DNA of 64,000 nucleotides from NCBI GenBank assembly GCA_013398055.1, contig VZRS01004061.1, positions 1 through 64,000 on the forward strand, read 5' to 3'. A program made the position numbers and the translations under genes. This document shows positions 37,401 to 52,400 of this stretch, in pieces. The stretch is from Ifrita kowaldi (lineage: Eukaryota > Chordata > Aves > Passeriformes > Cinclosomatidae). Each line of letters starts with the position of its first letter. Within the stretch, counting starts at the first letter, position 1. The notes beneath the pieces are model-generated. The model was not told the origin of the DNA, did not search any database, and was given only the letters and a program-made list of their open reading frames with translations.

Positions 37401-40400
37401 GGGCCAGCACCATAAAAGCCAGTAGAGACAGAGTCAAAGTAGGGAGGCTTCTAATTTCCTTAAGTTAGGTTAACATTTGTGAGGTTCTTGTAAGTCAATA
37501 TTTGGTTCTGAAATGAGACTTAGAGGGCAAGATTCTTTGGTGAAAAAAAATTAAAGTAACTTTCACTAAAGGCTTCATAAAGTGACAATAACCAGTGGTT
37601 ACAATACCATACAAAGCTACTAAGTCGTCTTAGCTTACAAGTCATCTGCTTCCAAAAGTTTTCCACATCTTCCAAACTATAAGAGAGTTCTCAACTTGAA
37701 GCAGCTGTTCTGGTTTTTCTGTCAAGAACTTGTTAACAAGAGCATTCCTTTGCATACCTCTCATGTGTTCAGTTTATTTCATACCTGACTAATGGTCTTT
37801 TCCATCTGTACCAAACCCAAGTTGGGGAGAGTGCTTTTAATAAAATCAACAATAGTTTCTAGATTCTCGTGCTGCAGAATCAAGGGCTTGTGGCTTCCCA
37901 AAAGGCTTAAAGCCACTTTAAATATAGCTTCTGATCCTTGAAGAAAGAGCATATCTGTGAAAACAAAGAACAGATTATATCAGGCAAACACATCTTTTGA
38001 TGAGAATATTAAAACAATAAATTGCCCAAGGACAACAGCTTCTCATAGGAGTGACCTGGAGGTTAGATACACTCTGCTGGACGTGCTTTTGGCTATGACT
38101 TTAGAAGTTTTATAGGATCAGGATTATTACTGTGACTAACACACTTGACTAACACAATCACTTACTAATTTGTTTAGTGAGTTTTCACAATAAAAAAAAA
38201 GCAATCCAAGTTTAAGCTAAGTCTACAATGAACTAGGTGGTCAAGTTCATCAATGTTGCCAGGTTTTGAGCATGTAATAGTTTAGTGAGCTGTTTCGATG
38301 TTCATAGGAATATAAATTTGAATAGAAATCCAACCTCAATGCCCTTTAAAAATCGTAATACTACAGGGAAAAAATCTGACACCTGAAGACACAACTGGAG
38401 ATCTGAAATTCTGTTCTTCTCTCATCTGGTGGAGAAAGCCACAAAACCACAATACAACACTGAGCACATGAGGCTAAATGCACACTTTCCAGTAGCCTCA
38501 AGTTTCAGGTGCATGTGTTTATTTTTAGTATGTGTCTCAACCACTTCTGTTAATATGCTAATAACTATATTAATAAGTACCCTGAAATCTTACTCATACA
38601 GCTTAAGTGTAAATATTGCAGGTGGCCCTGCAATGACAGCACCTGGCATGCCAAGCACACTGAAACCACACTATATAGTGACCTTTCAATGTAATGTCCT
38701 TTCCTTTCTTTTCCTTTACAAAGTGCCTATGTATTTATAGAGTAAAGAAATATGATTCTGCAATAAAGGCATCAGACAAGAAACCCAATCTGTATAAACA
38801 GCATTGCCCTGCATTTGACTTTTCTTCTACTAAAACTCAGAATCTGCTCCTGGTTTCATTGAGGAACTTGCATTGCTACAGACAGAAACATCTAACAAAT
38901 GAAACAACACTTATGGAGGTGAAAAAGGAACAGAAGATACTGTGGGGTTTTATTGTATTTCCTAAATATAAATTTACTTTGAAAGGGCTTCTCTCTTGTT
39001 TGTTCCCTGCTTTGTATTGTGAATGCAGCCACAAAAAAAAATCAATCACATACGAAGTAGCACAGTGACACCAAAATAAAAAGTATGTCTTGATACTAAA
39101 AAAAAAAAAAGAGAAAAAAAAAGAGATAGAAAAACCCCGCCATTCTGCAAGGGAAACTACTACTACCAAAACTACAGGTATCTCTGATATAGTGAAGAAC
39201 CTGTGAAAACAGTTGCTAACAGCCTTTCTTAGTAAAACCAACTCTATTTCCAAATTTGTATCATAATGAAATTCCCCTCTTGCACTCTTTAGCTTGCAAT
39301 GTTGATGCCATAACTCATTTCACTCTCTCCAGGAAAGAAAAGCACAAGTAAAAACTAAACATAAATCTCACATTTTGTCACTGTTTGTCCAAAAAAGGGT
39401 GGAACATTTTTCAGCTCTATGTTGAGCTGAATGTGAACTCCAATGGCAGAGATGATTAAAAAGTGGTAACAGAGCAGGCACCTGCCTCAATTCTCTATTG
39501 AAACTCAAAACTATGGGAAAATGATTCATAGGGAAAGCTCTATATTAGGACAGGAAATACTGAAGATCAGCTAGGAAACACAAAGTGAAAAAAGCAGAGC
39601 TAAAAAGAATGTGTTTTTATGATTCAGCACCTGCCCCATAATGACATGCGGGTTAACTCAAGGTGACCTAAAAGTTGTTAATGAATGTCTGTATGACTGA
39701 GCTGGTAAAACATGGCTGAAATCCCTCTCTCATTTAAAACAGCAAGTACTTAACAAAGACCTGTTTGTTATCCACTCCCCAAGCTTCATGTTAAGTGGGA
39801 TCCCAGCCAACAACAATACAGTGAAGGTACCCAAATTAATGTCAGCATGACTGGCAGCCTATAGGATTAAAAAAAATTAAGCTTTATCTACAGTCTTGAA
39901 ACAAAATAAACACTATTCTATCAATTCTCCTTCATTGATAAGTAAGCAGGGGTACTAAAGAACACATCTTTCTTAACACTGTACTTTCATCAGTTCCTGC
40001 TCAGGAGAAGTGTTCAAAGTTTGGACAGATAAATAAAAACTTAAAAGGAGTTTTGCTATTTGATTCATAAAACAGTCTAACCCACTTCTTTTACATATTG
40101 CCAGTTAGATGCCTGCAAAAAGCACACTCTATGGAAATCCAAAGGAATGGTCTGTAACAATTGTATAATTAAATAGGAGTGGGCTGGTTTCAAACACCAA
40201 GGGTTGAGAGATAACGTTACAAAACAGCAGTGCAATCTCAGGCTGTTAGTAACCCATAAATCACTTACTTCAGCATCAACATTCTTTGCTCCCAAGGATT
40301 CTTATAAGTGAGCAATGAAAATGTATATATGTATGTTCTGCAAAAGTGTGTGAAGACACAGGTCAAAAATGACTGGATCCTGACTTGCCATGCTGCTAAT

Positions 40401-43400
40401 GACAGCTGCTGGCAGAGTGACAGCTCAAATGTTTTTTGTTTAAAGTTGTGTTTCAGAGTCTTTAGTATGGGTGAGGATGAGATTTTATTTTCTAGTGTAA
40501 GAGAATGTCCAGTGTTCTCATCCTACATAGCTCCAGTAAATACTGTTTTAAGGAAGCTACTAAATACTTTGAAACATTAAAAACTGCAAGTATTGGTCAT
40601 GTTGAACTTTCTCTCTAAAAAACATGAGAGGTTTTTAAGAGGCAACAGTTTCTGTCACACATGCTTTCCTCTTCTTCACGTAAAATCAGACATGTGAAGA
40701 CCACGTATCTGTGCCTTCTATTCTAATGTGAAGTCTTTGTTTTCTAAAGCCCCACAATCCTCCAATGACAGATAAAGTACTAATCTATGTATTAAGGCAG
40801 AAATCCAAACATACTGGATACATAAGGCACTTTTATAACCTCACTGCAGTCAATTGTCCCATTCGAAGACGCTTCTTACCATGTACATTACTATGAAAGA
40901 TTAAGAATAACAAAAGGATGAACTGATTATAAACTCAGAATATGACACTTGTATACAGCACTTCATTTGATTCCTACAGATAATTACTGTCAGCTACATA
41001 CTTGTTGATGTACATTAACCTGCTTTGAACTCTTCCAGGAAAAAAGCATGCTGTTTTCCCTGGAGTTTGGATGCTAATCATGGGACACAAAGTTCTACTC
41101 TATACACCATCCTTTTCACTGTGAACTTTTCTAGCATTACTTTTAGCATGCCCTTAAACAGAAACCAGCCAGGATTCTTGTTGGTTCTTCTTGAGCTCTA
41201 TATTCCTATTTGTGGTAGACAGGACCATACTGTATTTAAGTCAGGAAAGTGTCAATATTAATGCGCTAATAAATAATTTCTTCATTGCGTCTCTTAAATG
41301 AGACTGACTAAGGAAAATGAAACTGGCTTCTCATTAGAAGAGAAGAACTGGGGAGAAAGCTCCAATCTACCCGATTCATTGTGGACAATCCAGTACCACA
41401 TAATGAAGTTGAAAAACAAACAACTGAAAAGGAAACAAAGCATCTTCTCAAACACCAAACAATCTATGAAACATACATCCAGAAGATAGCATCAAGGTAA
41501 ATTCTTAATTGGAATTTAATTTAAAAAGAGAGCTTTTGTAGATTCTAAAAATAGGCAACAGAAGTGACTTTAGAAACTAAATCCCAGATGATTCCAAACA
41601 TTTTTGGAGCTAAAATTGTCAGCATAAGAAACACTAGTTTAGACATCTTATATTTCTGCAGAGTAAATCCATGATTACACTGCAAGGGCCATCTCTGTGT
41701 GTGTTTTAAAACATAACCCTCAAGCTAATTTTCTGCTGACACTGCTAGAAATGATGATAATGACTGCTGGAAATGATGATAATGGAGTAAATGGAAATAT
41801 TTCTCAGATGATGCCTTTGTTACATCACTTCTCAGCTTGAAAATAACTCATTGTTGGTGTTGAAGTGTCATTGTTATAACACAGTGTCTGCCTTCATGGC
41901 ATCAAATTTTACATCCTCTCTAAAAGTGGTTACAAGGTGGGGTGACAATAAGGACGAAAAGATGTTAGGGACTGTTGTTTACTTTTCTCCTCTCTCTTCC
42001 AGTTTTATGGAAATACTGCACACTCCATAGGATGACCTCTGTTGTTTTTCTTCTGTTCACAGTAAGCAAAATATTTCTCCTGGGTGTCTGAAATAGATTG
42101 GATAGCAATGCTGTTCCTAATAACAAGACTCCAAATATAAGACTTCAGAAAGAACAGAGAGAAGTTTTATGAAGAATTACCAAACACTCTGGATACAAAT
42201 CCAAGGGGAAACTGGGAGGCAAACATGGTGAGAAACCAGGGAGCAGCATAGAGGCTGGGGCCAATCTCATGTTCCTCTAGGTGGTTATAGAGATCTCGAT
42301 GATAGTCATGAAGAAGTCGAGACAATTGGTACATCTGGATCTGAATGGAATAAGAACAAGAGACTAAAGATCAACATGTTTTGACATTCATAATAGCAAA
42401 GTCCATGCTTCATACTTACCAGAAACAGAGAAAGATATTTGCCAATTGATGTTAGGATAAAATTGTGTGAAAACAAGAAATACTTGGAAGCCACCTAAAA
42501 GACGCAGGATGGGTCACCTGTGAGCCTACAACAGGCTCGTTTGCAGGGTCATTTGAACCTCATTTGAACACAACAGAAGTCTTCCTCTTTATGGTTTCTG
42601 TAGTTTCCCCAGAAGTATTTTGATTTGAAAATAGTGCATATAAGATGATGTATTCTTTTCCTAGATTATCCTTCCCTATTTTTGAGAACTCAATTTAAGT
42701 TCCAATTTTGACAATGCTAGCTGTATTGCATTATTATTATTTAGCAGCAGCATCCTTTACTTGAAAAAAAAGAAACCATACCTGTAAAATTGTCATGTCA
42801 GGACGATATTGTTTTCTCAGGCCCATGTCAAACATAAGAAACTTCAGCATTTTAAAAGCATCTTCTTCACTCATATGAAGTAGTAAAACTCCTGCTACAA
42901 AACTAAGGCCCTGGCAATATCCTACTTCCTGGTCCAGAAGTGAATAGGCCTTCAAAATATTGTAGAGTGACAGCTGCCCAGCTCCCAGCTGTGCTGAGAA
43001 GTACGGATGTGTTGGAAATGTGCGCCCTGTGAAAATAGCTGAAGTTAGTATCCTAGACTAAAAAATAAACAACAGAACTCCCAAAACCTTGTCACATTGT
43101 CAAATTAAACAGTCTTTCAAGAATGTAGATTCTTTTGAGAAGCAGATTTTGAGCCAACCCACAGGAAGACCATAAGAAAGTTAACAATACAAAGCAATTG
43201 ACTCTAATACTCTACCACTGTGTTGTTACAGTCATTGCAACGTTAATTTAGAAACTGTCAGGGGGTGGGGAAGACCTGTTGTTTGGAACAGCTGAATACC
43301 TGGTTCTTAAGACTGGTCCCTGACCAGTTTATTAAAGTGCTTGTAGGGCCTGGTTGTCTGTAATAGTGACAGACCTGATTCAGTGGCTTGATGGGTCACC

Positions 43401-46400
43401 CAGTTCTTGATTAAAAAGTGTTAGCTTTTAAATAACTGTTAGGATCCAGGCACAGACTTAGAACATCTGATCTACTTGGGTTGAGGCCCCTTCCCTTTAC
43501 TTTTTCTTTTTGTCTTTTTCATGTAAATGTGTCTCTTGTCACATCCCTCCTTGCCTTGGTCCCTCGCAGTCTTATGGGTCCTTCCTCCTTTCCTGCACCA
43601 TGAAACTCAGACTTTTGCATGTGCTGATCCATTTCACCAACATGACAGAAAAATCCCCTTTTACATGGGGTTGGTTGTTCTGCCCATGAACACCAACACA
43701 AATGACAAGTGCTTGGAGAGTGGGACTCAGATGTCAGAGCAAAATTTTCTCTTGCTAGAAATGGGCTTTGTCTCTGTTCCTCACGTCTCTATAAATCCCA
43801 GCCTAAGGTAAACTATACTAATCGTAGAGCTGTAAGAGCACAACTGAGCCATTTCTAGTCGTTCAGTTCAGATGATGGCTTCCACCCCAGACTGGCTTAT
43901 CTGTAAACTTTAATACAGCACTTGGTGTCCTAAAAACAAACCAATCCAGCCAGGTAACTTACACAATCAGTTTGACCCACAATATTTACTCAATGAGTAA
44001 AAACTCAATTGGCCTTTTTTTTTTGTTTTCCCTGCAGCCTGTACCATACCAAGAATTGTGTAGCTATATATAAGCTATGATACATGCTATATACATATTA
44101 TGTGAGAGCACAGCTAATGGAGGCAGCCAACAGACATAGCCCTTTGTGCAGCCATTTCTGGGCTTTGTTTCCTTGAGCTGTGAGCATATGGAGACTTTGT
44201 CCAGGATCAGCAGGGGACTCCTACAAATGTGAGGGCACTGCTGCTGGTTGGTAAGGCTGGTGCTGGTAAGGCTGATGCTAACCAACCCTTGTCAGTTGCC
44301 CTTGATGACAGGGTGCCTGGAGCCTTTGTTCCAGCTGATCCCCTATAGGGAGGGTCACTAACGACCTGGGCAATGGGGCAGAGCACACCCTCAGCAAGTT
44401 CGAAGATGATATAAAACTGGGAGGAGTGAGAGATACACTTGCTACCATTCAGAGGGACCTCAACAGGCTGGCCAAATAAGCTGCCAGGAACTTTATAAGA
44501 AGTTCAACAATGTTAAGTACAAAAATCCTGCACCTGGAGGGAACAACCCCATGCACCAGCATTTTCCACCCATCTGGAAAGCGGCTTTGCAGAAAAGGAC
44601 CCCAGGGTCCTGTGGTCACCAGGTCGAACATGGGCCAGCAATTTGCCCTTGCAGCAAAGAAGGCTGATGGTATCCTGGGCTGCATTAGGAGTGCTGCCAG
44701 CAGCTGGAGGCAGGTGATCCTTCCCCTCTACTCGGCACTGGTGAGGCCACATCTGGAGTGCTGTGTCCAGTTCTCTGTTCCCACTACAAAAGAGATATGG
44801 CCATACTGGAGAGAGTCCAGCAAAGGGCCACTAAGATAATGGAGGGACTGGAGCATCCCTTCTATGAAGAGAGGTTGAGAGAACTGGGACTGTTCAGCCT
44901 GGAGAAGGAAAGGCTCAGGGGGATGTTACCAGTGTGCACAAATACCCAGTGGAAGGGAATGAAGAAGAAGGAACCAGGCTCTTCCCAGAAGTGCTCACTG
45001 ACAGAACAAGAGGCAATGGGCACAAATTGAAAAACAGTAAATTCCACCTTTTTTTTTTTTAAATTGTAAGGGTGTATAGACACTGGCACAGGCTGCCCAA
45101 AGAGGTTGTGAAATCTCCATCTATGGACATACTCAAAGTCTGAGCAAACATGATCCTAGGCACCCTGGGCAGATCTTGCTTTGGGCAAGGGGTATTTGGA
45201 CTAGATGATCTCAAGAGCTCCTTTCCAATCTTAACCACTCTGATTCTGTGAACAAAGACATTAAAGACTTAACCTTTAACATTTACAGATTTTTTTAAAG
45301 AATCTTCCAAAGGCAAATTTTTCACTTTTAGGAAAAAAACCCTCCCCCATCAAACTTCCTCTGTGAAATACCTCAACAGAGGTATTTTGAAATTTGAATG
45401 CCACTTTTGTTCTAGTATTAAGTGGAGCTTGTTTTCTGGTTGCCCACTTGTTAAATACTACCCCACCCTTTAGCTCCTGGAATGCTGCTGTTCTGCCAGA
45501 TAATATCAAAACTCCTGTTTCAAGACAAAGCCCGGGGTAGACTCCTTCTGCCATCTGGTAGCTGCTCTAGCCTGTCACATGGGACATGGCATTCAGTCCT
45601 GAGAAGGTCTCCCCGGCCAGGGTGTCAGAGTTGAACGTTACGGAAGAAGTATTTCTAGCTTTCAAATGAGAAGGTGCTTGCATTCCTTTGCTTGAAGAAC
45701 AAGTTTCTACAGCACAGTCTAAAGGCAGACCTGCACTGCCTCACTCAGGCAGCAAAGCTCATTTCATATAAGTCATGAAAAAGAGTTACAAACTCAGCAA
45801 GAATAAAAATGCAAAGAAGTTCTAAAAAACAGTAAACTGAGGAGGAAAAGAACTGCTAAACTCACAAGCTGATGTGTTTCTGGGTGCTCTGAGTTAACTA
45901 AGAATTTTAGCCTTTATTTTGGAGCAAAGGTCTCTGGCCCTGCTGAAAAGAGACTCTAAATGAAGTGTGATACCTCTAGAGCCCCAGAATGTGAGAGTAA
46001 GTACCTACTACTTTATTTGTTTAGATGTAATAAAACAAAACATAATTTTCTACCGTGTTCAGCAAACACCCAGTGATGGATGGTTTCCTACACTGATAGC
46101 ACTGTGACATGTAAACTGGGCCAGCAAAGCAGCTGCTATACCTTAGCTCTGCATCCCCATGCACACTGCTGGCCTCATTCTCAGGAAGCACTATTTACAT
46201 CAATTCAACTAAGTGCAAGCAATGCTATTACAGCTTTGGCTCATACTGTGTCAACAAGACCTATTTAGCCTAATTTGGGAAAGGTTTTTAAGTATTACAA
46301 CCACATGTTGCAAGAACATAGTTTTTTTCTTTCAAGGTGTAAGTGCATGCTTTCAGAAGGATTCTTAAAGATTTAAGAGAAAATGCTTCTGATAGCCTGA

Positions 46401-49400
46401 AGGAACACAAGGCAGAACAAGCAAATTCCTTCCAGCTGCCTACCCAGTTATGCTGTCTGTTACCGTGCAGCACAGCTCTATTTCAATGTGAATCACCAGG
46501 AAGTCTTCAGCGTCCTAATTCATCTTACGGTTATGACAGGGCCCAATCCCTCCCTCAGCTAACGGGCTGGCAAATAGCACCCTGGCAAAAACAACACCTT
46601 GCATGAAAACCACCACGAAGTTACCAATTTGCCAACACATGCAGTCATTTGTTTCTACAAGAAGAGCACATGGCTAAGATGAGAAAGTATTTGTGTGCAG
46701 AACCAGGCAGAAAACATGAACAGCTTGCCAAGCCAGTAAGCCCCAGTCTGCTATGTGAGACAATCAAGCTCAGACTGATTGTGCTCCCTACTGTTCAGGA
46801 GTCATCCCAGCACCATCCCTCTGCTGAAGGTGTTCAATTAATTGACCCAGCACAAAACTGTTCACCTCTTTCTGAACCACTTCAGTGTTCCACCCTTCAC
46901 TGCCAGGGCTATCAATACCAGCTATGCTGGACCAATAGGTATTTGCTAGCAAATGGTATCTGGCTGCTTGTAAATGTCTCTCTCAAACACAAAAGATTGT
47001 TGTCTGGCACTGCTCAGTCCAGGGAAATTCCTAGATCTGGTGCGAAAAGCCTGAAGGGAGACAATTTGCACACAATGCCCATTCCCAGCTGGCATTAAGG
47101 CTCCTTGGCCTGTTACTTTCCCAGTGCCAAGTTGAAAGCAGGCAGGTCTGCCAAGTAGGGGAAAGTGAAGGTGACATCCACCACCACCCTTTCCCACCTC
47201 CGGTCACGCCACTTTCTGCAGAAACACACCTGTTCCTTCTCATTCCTATGTGTTTTCTATGCACTGCTTTGGTATTTTGACTCACTTTACTAAGTGTTGC
47301 AAAAACAGAGAAAATACCCTCTCTATCACCTAAAGCTTAGGTCACCATCTAAACTCGACAAATCTTCTCACAGTTTAGTACCCACTGAAGACAGTCAGCA
47401 CGTTGAGTCTTTAATAAAATAAATGGGTGCTCCCAGACAGCCCTGGGTATAGGTAATCCTTCCTCATCAGGCAAGAAAGGGGGTAGATTCATTTGCAGTG
47501 AAAAATGCTTAAATACCGTTTGAGTAGTTATAAAGAGCATTATTACGATGGGACAATTTTGTACTACTGCTTCACAGAAAAGATGTAAGAGAAAATGTAA
47601 TGGGTATTAATCATTCAGATCAGACCAAGTACAACTTTTCCCCTAAATTTTTATCATTCTTTCATATGACATTTTGTTACTTGCAGTGCATAATTTCCTT
47701 TGATGGAGTTTTTCATTGCAAAGTCATTTAATCAAATGTAGTGATAATGGACTTCTTAAATTGCCCCACACAGCTCCTCAGAACCAAACTGTCAGTGCTG
47801 TGCTCTGGAAGACATTGATTTTTTGCCTTTATTAGGAAAGAGCATAATGAATAGAGTTCAATGTGGGATTATCCCACACACAGGAGCTGTGATCCTCTTG
47901 GATAAACATCAGTTCCTGGTTTCTCACACCAGATTAAAAGCAGTTCTTACCAACAACCTATTATTAAACAGTGAAAGGCTTTTTGTGTGTTACCTTCTTT
48001 AAGTATCTTACAGAGATCATAAGCCCCTTGTTTTAATTTCAGACCACTACTGTACTTACCTAGGTCAATAAGAATTGCATGCTGTTGGGAAGTTAGTTGT
48101 TTTAGGAGTTCTTTATAAGGTGTGTCCTTTGGTTGTTGTTTACTTGGAAACTGATGTTTCAGATGGTATTGCTCTGCTAGAAACTTCCATATCTCCCCAC
48201 GGTGGTGACGTGGTACTCCTGAGTAGAGAAAGCAATTAAACCAGTAATTTGTACTCCTACTGAGGGTTCTGCTATAGTTGAGCTAACAGGACTGAGGAAC
48301 TGCAGATCCCTATCTGCAACACAGGCAGGCAGATCCCTATTGGCTGCTCCAGTGGACCATAGAAGTAGATTAAACTACAATGCTTTTACTTCCTCAACCA
48401 ATAAAAGACATCAGCACCATAACAGGAGAGATTTAAAGCAGAAAGAAACACCATGAGCTGCCTAAGGTTTATGCTTACATCCAGTCTGAGAAGCACTAGA
48501 ACAGGTATCAAGAATTGCAATACTTGTCTCTGAAAAGCTATATGTTTATCTCCCATTTTTCCATGTAAAGTACACAATAAAGCACTGCAATAGAACTAAT
48601 TGACAGTTTTCACTAATATAGCATGGACTCTGTTGTTACGAGTATGTTTTAGGAAGGTGGGATGCACACATACCAAAAACATAAATAGGTACAAATGAGA
48701 TGTGATATAGAGACTACAACATGAGGCAGATAATCAGCTGGCAAGTTTTGTATTTCTAGTTTTGCCATCAGCTTGCTTAATGACTGGTACACATAAAAAT
48801 GTTTTAAAGCTTGAATTTATTTCTCTTTAAAAAGGGAGGATACTACTTAACTACTTCACATAAGTAAAGATAGCCTTCATTTTTAAACCGTATGTAAAGC
48901 TCTGAGAGTATAATTCAGCACAAGACTCTCACTCACTATTAAATCATCTCCACAAGAAATCAATGCACTTTCGCTTGGGAAAGTATTCTGTCTAATCCAT
49001 AACGCACTGGAACCAGATATTACAGTTTGAAGTAACTTACGGCTTGAAGTTTTTAGGACTGTTCTTTTTCTTTTGGTATACATGTAACATATGGAGGACA
49101 ACAACAACAGGAGAAATCAAGACTTGCTCAAGCATATAACTTACAAGGAAAGATAACAAAACATATTAGGATTTGATACTGTTAGAAATCTAGACTTATC
49201 CAGTCATTTTAAACGGGTAATTTGGTTTAACTTGCTTGTATAATTGCACATCGTCTGGTGCAATATTTAAAATATTGAACTTCTGACAGTACTTAAATCT
49301 TGACACTTTCTTTACATGTTGGAAAGCTTTGTATAGAACTATAAAAAGCTTCTTGGAGTAGCCATCTTCACCACTGGCTCCATACAGTGCTCAGCCTAAG

Positions 49401-52400
49401 GCCATTGTGTCCAACCATGGCAAATGTAACATCGAGTAATAGCCCAATTTCTTAGAACATTTAATAAACATCCTTAGGTTATATTACTTTTGCTGCAGTG
49501 GAGATAGGGGTGGTTGCTCAGTCCTGCAGTTGTGAGGAAGACTGTAAGTGGTGTTAGCAGGGACAAACTGTTCTTCAACTCAGAGAAAAGGCAGTTCTGC
49601 AGAGAAACCCATGTCTACAGTTTGTGTACAGACACAGTACACAGGCTGGAACAGAGAATTTCCAGAAAACAGTGCAGGGCACACAGTCATTTATTGGCAT
49701 TATCCAGGCTTTTTTTCTTTAACTGTAACTTTTAATTTATAAAATCAGATTGCAACAATTGTAATACATTGAGGTACTGTACAACTCTCCTGTAAGGGCA
49801 GATGTTACTCAAAAATGTATGCTATAGCTCCAGTATACAACTGCAGCTACCACTGAAAGGGATTGGTACTTGCATTTGCATGACCACGATGGTACCAAAG
49901 GTTGTTACTTGTTTAGTCAGCAGCCTGAGGAACAGCACTAGAGAGAATCTGGTTGTAAGGAGTGGTTAAGTTGCCACACTATTCCTTTACTGATACTATT
50001 TACATGCATTTCAACAACTCAAAAAACCAAACTGTGTTTACCTTGCCCGACAGCAGAGTGTATTTTTTCCACATCGAATTTAATCTTTGACCTTCCAGGT
50101 GTACTCAACATTTTTTCCCAAATCAAAGTTACATCTTTTAAGCATGGTGTGATTTCTTCGTAGTCAAGTTTCAGACGTCTGTTCTGCAAATTGTTTTCAG
50201 ATGCTAAAAAGTGATATAATGAATGTAGCAGTCAATATTGTTTACTATCTGTAAAATGGATTAATTTAACTTACAACATCATCATGCAATCCACCTGAAA
50301 CATTACATATTTAAACATTCGTGATTGTCAGGTTGGATTGGTTTGTTTGGTTTTTTAAAGACATTGTATGAAATTTTAATTATGCTCGGCCAGTTAAAAC
50401 AAATTCCCTACTGCTAATCAACTTCTAAATATGAGGAAACATGAGAGATGATGACTAATGAAATAAACATAAGATTTTCATAATAGGAGTTTTCATTTTC
50501 CCAGCTCTTCAGTGCAGAAGACCTTCAGTAAATAAAAACACAAACAAGTCATCTATTTGTTATGCATACAGCGCCATAACAGTAATGACAAAGTAAAAAA
50601 ATTACTTTAAAGGTGATCATTCAGAGATTTACAGATTACATAAAAAGGAAAGTTCAAGTACAGAAAATTACAGAGCCCTGAACACAAATAGGGCTATAAG
50701 CACTATATATATGTGCAACTCTCCTGAGTCTCCAATGAATAAATAGGAACAAAGGTCAATGCATAACTCAGTCTTAAATATGACAGTTTAGATCATCACA
50801 GCTCCTGGAGCAGAGATTCACTGTTGTACTGGTGGTTTTCCCACATTACAATTTATGAGAATATTGCACTGTATCTTCATGTGTTATCTATAAGAGATTA
50901 AAAAAAATTAAACAATAGCTGGGCAAGCATCAAAAAACCATGGCAGAAATGAAAACGATTCTGTAGCTGAGTGTAATTCCAAAGTTTAGAAGTGGAGTGA
51001 GAATTTCAAAGGGAGTCTTGGTAGAGCTTTTAAGGTTTTTTTTTTGCTGTGGGGCATTTTAGTATTATAATGTGCCTGGAAAATAGGATTTATTAATGGT
51101 AATCATGTAAACTAAATAATAAAGCATGTTTTGTGCCAGTGGATGGATTTGTGCAGGTAATAAGACTGAAAAAATAGAAGAGGAGAAAAAGAGGTGTAGT
51201 TCAGATGAGGTACAAATATGTCAGTCACCTATTCCTAAAAGGATGAAATGATGAAAGAAAATGCTATAAGGAATCCAAGACTAAGCTAAAAAGAGAGCAC
51301 TACGGAGAGACATAAACAGTGGGAAATTTATGGAGAAATTAACAAAATAGGTTTCAATTTTTTAACTAGGCTGTAATGTGGCTGCGTACTCAATTCACCT
51401 AGTTCCAGGACAAGAACAGCTCTCTACTTGCAAAAAATGAGCAGAGCAAAAGTTCAAAATATGTAGAAGTCTGGAAAGGTTCTACAGTAATAAACAAAAA
51501 TTAGAAAGTAATTCTCCTACAAATACACAATTTGAAACTATGTTTATGAAATAGTGTATCATGAAGTGAACATGTTTTTTAATTAATTTGCCACGATGTA
51601 TTTACAGTAGTTCTTTGTTGTGATGATGCATTACTGTAATGGTAACAAGATACTCTCATTTTGAGGACATTCTGCCATATATCATAAGCCTGCTGCTACT
51701 TTTGAGGATTTCACAGTATGAACTCACAGAATCACTCCTATCCATTTCAGTCTTGAGACAATCTATGTTAAAATATTGTATTATCTTTTGATAATTTAAC
51801 ACTCTATTATTTGTATTTTCAACTCCTTTATGTAAATTTACTAAACAGTTAAAGATTGCCTAAAATTTACATTGCATAATGACACTGTCAAGACACTAAA
51901 CTCAACTTGTTCTGAGAGCTGTATCTGCAATTAAGGTTCTTTAGATTATTGAATTCTGAGAGTCACAAAGAGTTATCTTGTCCTGTACTCTCACTGACTA
52001 CACAAGCTTCTAGATTTTAAAAACTGAGAAAGAAAAGAACTGTTTATATCTGGGAAGTATATCCCCTCATCCTGTAGTTGCTTTCATATGTGAATGACTT
52101 CATTCAATGAGGTTATTCATGTGAGTTATGAGATTACCTAAGTGTTTGCAAGATTTGGATCTCAGAGTATTTAATTTTTAATTCAGTGATTAACTACAGA
52201 TCCATGAAATACAATTATAGCTGCCTGTCCACACTGAAAGTGATTCAGTCTATCCAAACTATTTTTCAACTTCTTCACATTTTTGTCAGGTCAAAACCAA
52301 CATATTTATAAATCAGAATATTTAAAAACCGCAAAACACAGATGGTATTGTATGAATATAACTTAAAAAAGGGCATTTAAATTTCAGCCTATATGAAAGC

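Noticed and set aside
43257..43580. Possible LTR starting TGTCAGGGGGTGGGG
   Set aside because: I could not find a matching end or a target duplication and do not recognise the family.
44246..44287. Inverted GGTTGGT/ACCAACC around an imperfect tandem repeat (ggtaaggctg units) next to the CR1
   Set aside because: It is too short to support a mobile element. It is probably a local replication-slippage product.
46649..47098. 149-codon plus-strand frame in a TBC1D1 intron
   Set aside because: No recognisable domain, and it overlaps minus-strand frames of similar quality.
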